Shown here piece after piece: positions 31,996-33,560 of a stretch of DNA of 33,560 nt; position 1 is the first letter of the stretch, and each line of letters begins with the position of its first letter. Location: positions 1-33,560 of the forward strand of contig JBKGYG010000013.1 of assembly GCA_046546235.1 (NCBI GenBank), read 5' to 3'. The notes beneath the pieces were generated by a model. It saw only the letters and a program-made list of their open reading frames with translations. It was not told the origin of the DNA and searched no databases. The stretch is from JBKGYG01 sp046546235. GTDB taxonomy: Bacteria; Bacillota; Clostridia; Lachnospirales; DSM-24629. Made by a program: the position numbers and the translations under genes.

Positions 31996-33053
31996 TATTT
32001 TTTGCATTTTAATGCTTTTAATAAAACATTATTTTCCTCTTCTGTTCCTATTGAAACACGAATACAATTATTTAGCAATGGATGTGAAGAAAAATCCCTA
32101 ACTAAAATACCTTTTTCTTTTAAATATGTTGACAATGATTTGTTATTTGCTTTTATCAATAAAAAGTTTGCTTTTGATGGATATACTTTTTCAACATAAT
32201 TTAAAGATTGAATTTCCTTATATATGCGTTCTCTTTCATTTATTAGAGTTTCAATGTTATACTTGAATTTATCATAATTATCTAATACCATCATTGCCGC
32301 ATACATTGAAAAGTTATTAAGGTTATAAGGTGGTAATCCTAACTTAATCATATACATTAATTCTTTGTTACCAATTGCATAACCAACCCTTAAACCCGCT
32401 AATCCATACGCCTTAGAAAATGTTCTTAATACTATAAGTTGTTCATATTTATTAATAAGAGATATGCTAGTCTCATCAGAAAACTCTGCATATGCTTCAT
32501 CAACTACTACTGGACATTTTACTGATTTTAATATTTCTTTTATTTGATTGTTTGTTATTATATTTCCTGTTGGATTATTAGGTGAACATAAGAATAAGGC
32601 TTTTGGTTTTACTTTGTTAGCTTGTTTAATTATTTCCTCTATATTATACTCAAAATTCTCGTTAAAAACAAATTCGATAGGCTCACCATGATTTAAAACT
32701 GTTGAATGTTTATACATTGTAAATGATGGAGTTGGCATCATTATCTTATCTCCAGGCTCAATTAATACTTTTAATAAGCAATCAATAATTTGATCTGAGC
32801 CAACACCACATACAATATTTTCAACTTTAACATCCCAAAATTCAGCAATTTTTTCTTTTAATGCTTTAGATGTTGTATCAGGATATCTAGTTAAATTTGA
32901 AGTGTCATTTAAGAAGTCATTTAACTTATCTATAATCTTTTCATCTTGTTCAAAAGGATTTTCATTTGCGTCAATTTTAATTGGATAAGAACCTAATTCT
33001 GGTTCGTAGGGCTTAAAATCAACCAAATCTTTTCTTAAATAATCTCTAATCAT
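31995..33053 (-). CDS. hisC: Histidinol-phosphate aminotransferase
   Basis: HisC is a PLP-dependent fold-type I aminotransferase making histidinol phosphate from imidazole acetol phosphate. The 352-residue product shows DANENPF at the N-terminus, CSPNNPTGN, VVDEAYAEF, and the PLP-binding Lys214 in RTFSKAYGLAGLRVGYAIG. Many HisC proteins also act on aromatic amino acids; that cannot be judged here. It overlaps hisD by eight bases. Confidence 0.97.
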   Translation of the reverse strand: MIRDYLRKDLVDFKPYEPELGSYPIKIDANENPFEQDEKIIDKLNDFLNDTSNLTRYPDTTSKALKEKIAEFWDVKVENIVCGVGSDQIIDCLLKVLIEPGDKIMMPTPSFTMYKHSTVLNHGEPIEFVFNENFEYNIEEIIKQANKVKPKALFLCSPNNPTGNIITNNQIKEILKSVKCPVVVDEAYAEFSDETSISLINKYEQLIVLRTFSKAYGLAGLRVGYAIGNKELMYMIKLGLPPYNLNNFSMYAAMMVLDNYDKFKYNIETLINERERIYKEIQSLNYVEKVYPSKANFLLIKANNKSLSTYLKEKGILVRDFSSHPLLNNCIRVSIGTEEENNVLLKALKCKK

Positions 33054-33560
33054 TTTTAAACCTCACTTTTATTGAATTGGCATGTGCTGTAAGTTGCTCT
33101 GATTCAGCAAAACTAATAATATCTTTATGCAATTCATAAAGTGCTTCTTTTGAGTAAGCTATTATACTTGATCTTTTTATAAAATCATCTACTCCAAGAG
33201 GTGAGAAGAATTTCGCTGTACCATTAGTTGGTAGCACATGATTAGGTCCTGCCATATAATCACCTAAAGGCTCAGGACTATACTCTCCTAAGAAAATTGC
33301 GCCTGCATTTTTTATCTTAGTCATAACCATAAATGGCTCTTTAGTTAAAATCTCTAAATGTTCAGGAGCAATTTCATCAGATACTTTAATTGCTTCATCT
33401 ATAGAGTCAACAATAATAACAAAACCATAATTTTTAAGTGATTTATCCATAATTTCTGTTCTTGATAATTGATTCTTAAGAATTTCTACTTCTTTTGTAA
33501 CACCTTTAACTAATTTCTCACTATTAGTTACTAAAATAGCTGAAGCTAATTCATCATGTT
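33046..33560 (-). CDS. hisD: Histidinol dehydrogenase, partial (5' end beyond the window)
   Basis: Only the C-terminal part (about 170 residues) is present; the frame is open to the right edge. It begins HDELASAILVTNS and includes APEHLEI, with the catalytic/zinc Glu-His, AGAIFLGEYSPEPLGDYMAGPNHVLPT, with the zinc-binding Asp, and a C-terminal LTAHANSIKVR with the zinc-binding His. The enzyme oxidises histidinol to histidine with NAD in two steps. Expected upstream genes hisG and hisZ lie outside the window. Confidence 0.98.
   Translation of the reverse strand, partial: HDELASAILVTNSEKLVKGVTKEVEILKNQLSRTEIMDKSLKNYGFVIIVDSIDEAIKVSDEIAPEHLEILTKEPFMVMTKIKNAGAIFLGEYSPEPLGDYMAGPNHVLPTNGTAKFFSPLGVDDFIKRSSIIAYSKEALYELHKDIISFAESEQLTAHANSIKVRFKND

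Noticed and set aside
1..33560. CRISPR arrays, insertion sequences, rRNA or tRNA genes
   Set aside because: No regularly spaced repeats, transposase frames or recognisable RNA gene signatures were seen.

Overview
The window is AT-rich and every credible gene lies on the minus strand, so transcription runs from high to low coordinates. Gene content points to a spore-forming low-GC Firmicute of the class Clostridia. The evidence is a yqfC-yqfD-phoH-pgpH-ybeY-dgkA-cdd block, a SpoVB/MurJ-type flippase, a BofC-like protein, a T-box-controlled trp operon and TTG/GTG starts behind strong Shine-Dalgarno (SD) sequences. I cannot name the species.

Layout in transcription order. (1) 33560-28617: the distal part of a histidine operon, hisD(partial)-hisC-hisB-hisH-hisA-hisF-hisIE, tightly packed. 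(2) 28600-24330: a separate unit encodes a 38-residue membrane peptide with its own promoter. A second, near-consensus promoter then drives alaS and a CapA-like lipoprotein. alaS has no T-box, but a small terminator-like hairpin lies between its promoter and start codon. (3) 24264-23510: a strong promoter drives rpsU and yqeY, ending at an intrinsic terminator. (4) 23509-23078: a gene-free stretch of about 430 bases, crowded with GC-rich palindromes unlike its surroundings. (5) 23077-16732: yqfC, yqfD, phoH, pgpH, ybeY, dgkA, a DUF3048 lipoprotein and cdd. (6) 16648-14201: a SpoVB-type flippase and a BofC-like protein. (7) 14094-8242: two flavoproteins, then proB, a DUF896 gene, a 5-formyltetrahydrofolate cyclo-ligase gene and proA, closed by a strong terminator. 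(8) 8213-6011: a possibly truncated unknown ORF, a lipoprotein serpin, and the 3' remnant of an epimerase gene. (9) 6014-1: the trp promoter, a long T-box leader, and trpE-G-D-C-F-B (trpB runs off the left edge).

The his, trp and pro genes make this largely an amino-acid biosynthesis neighbourhood joined to conserved housekeeping and sporulation genes. I found no clearly new multi-gene system. The points most worth checking are regulatory or structural: the alaS micro-leader; an inverted repeat that could hide the ribosome-binding site (RBS) of the HI0933-type flavoprotein only in read-through transcripts; the palindrome cluster between yqfC and yqeY; the unannotated 38-residue membrane peptide; a PgpH lacking its extracellular sensor; and the lipoprotein serpin flanked by two apparently 5'-truncated ORFs.
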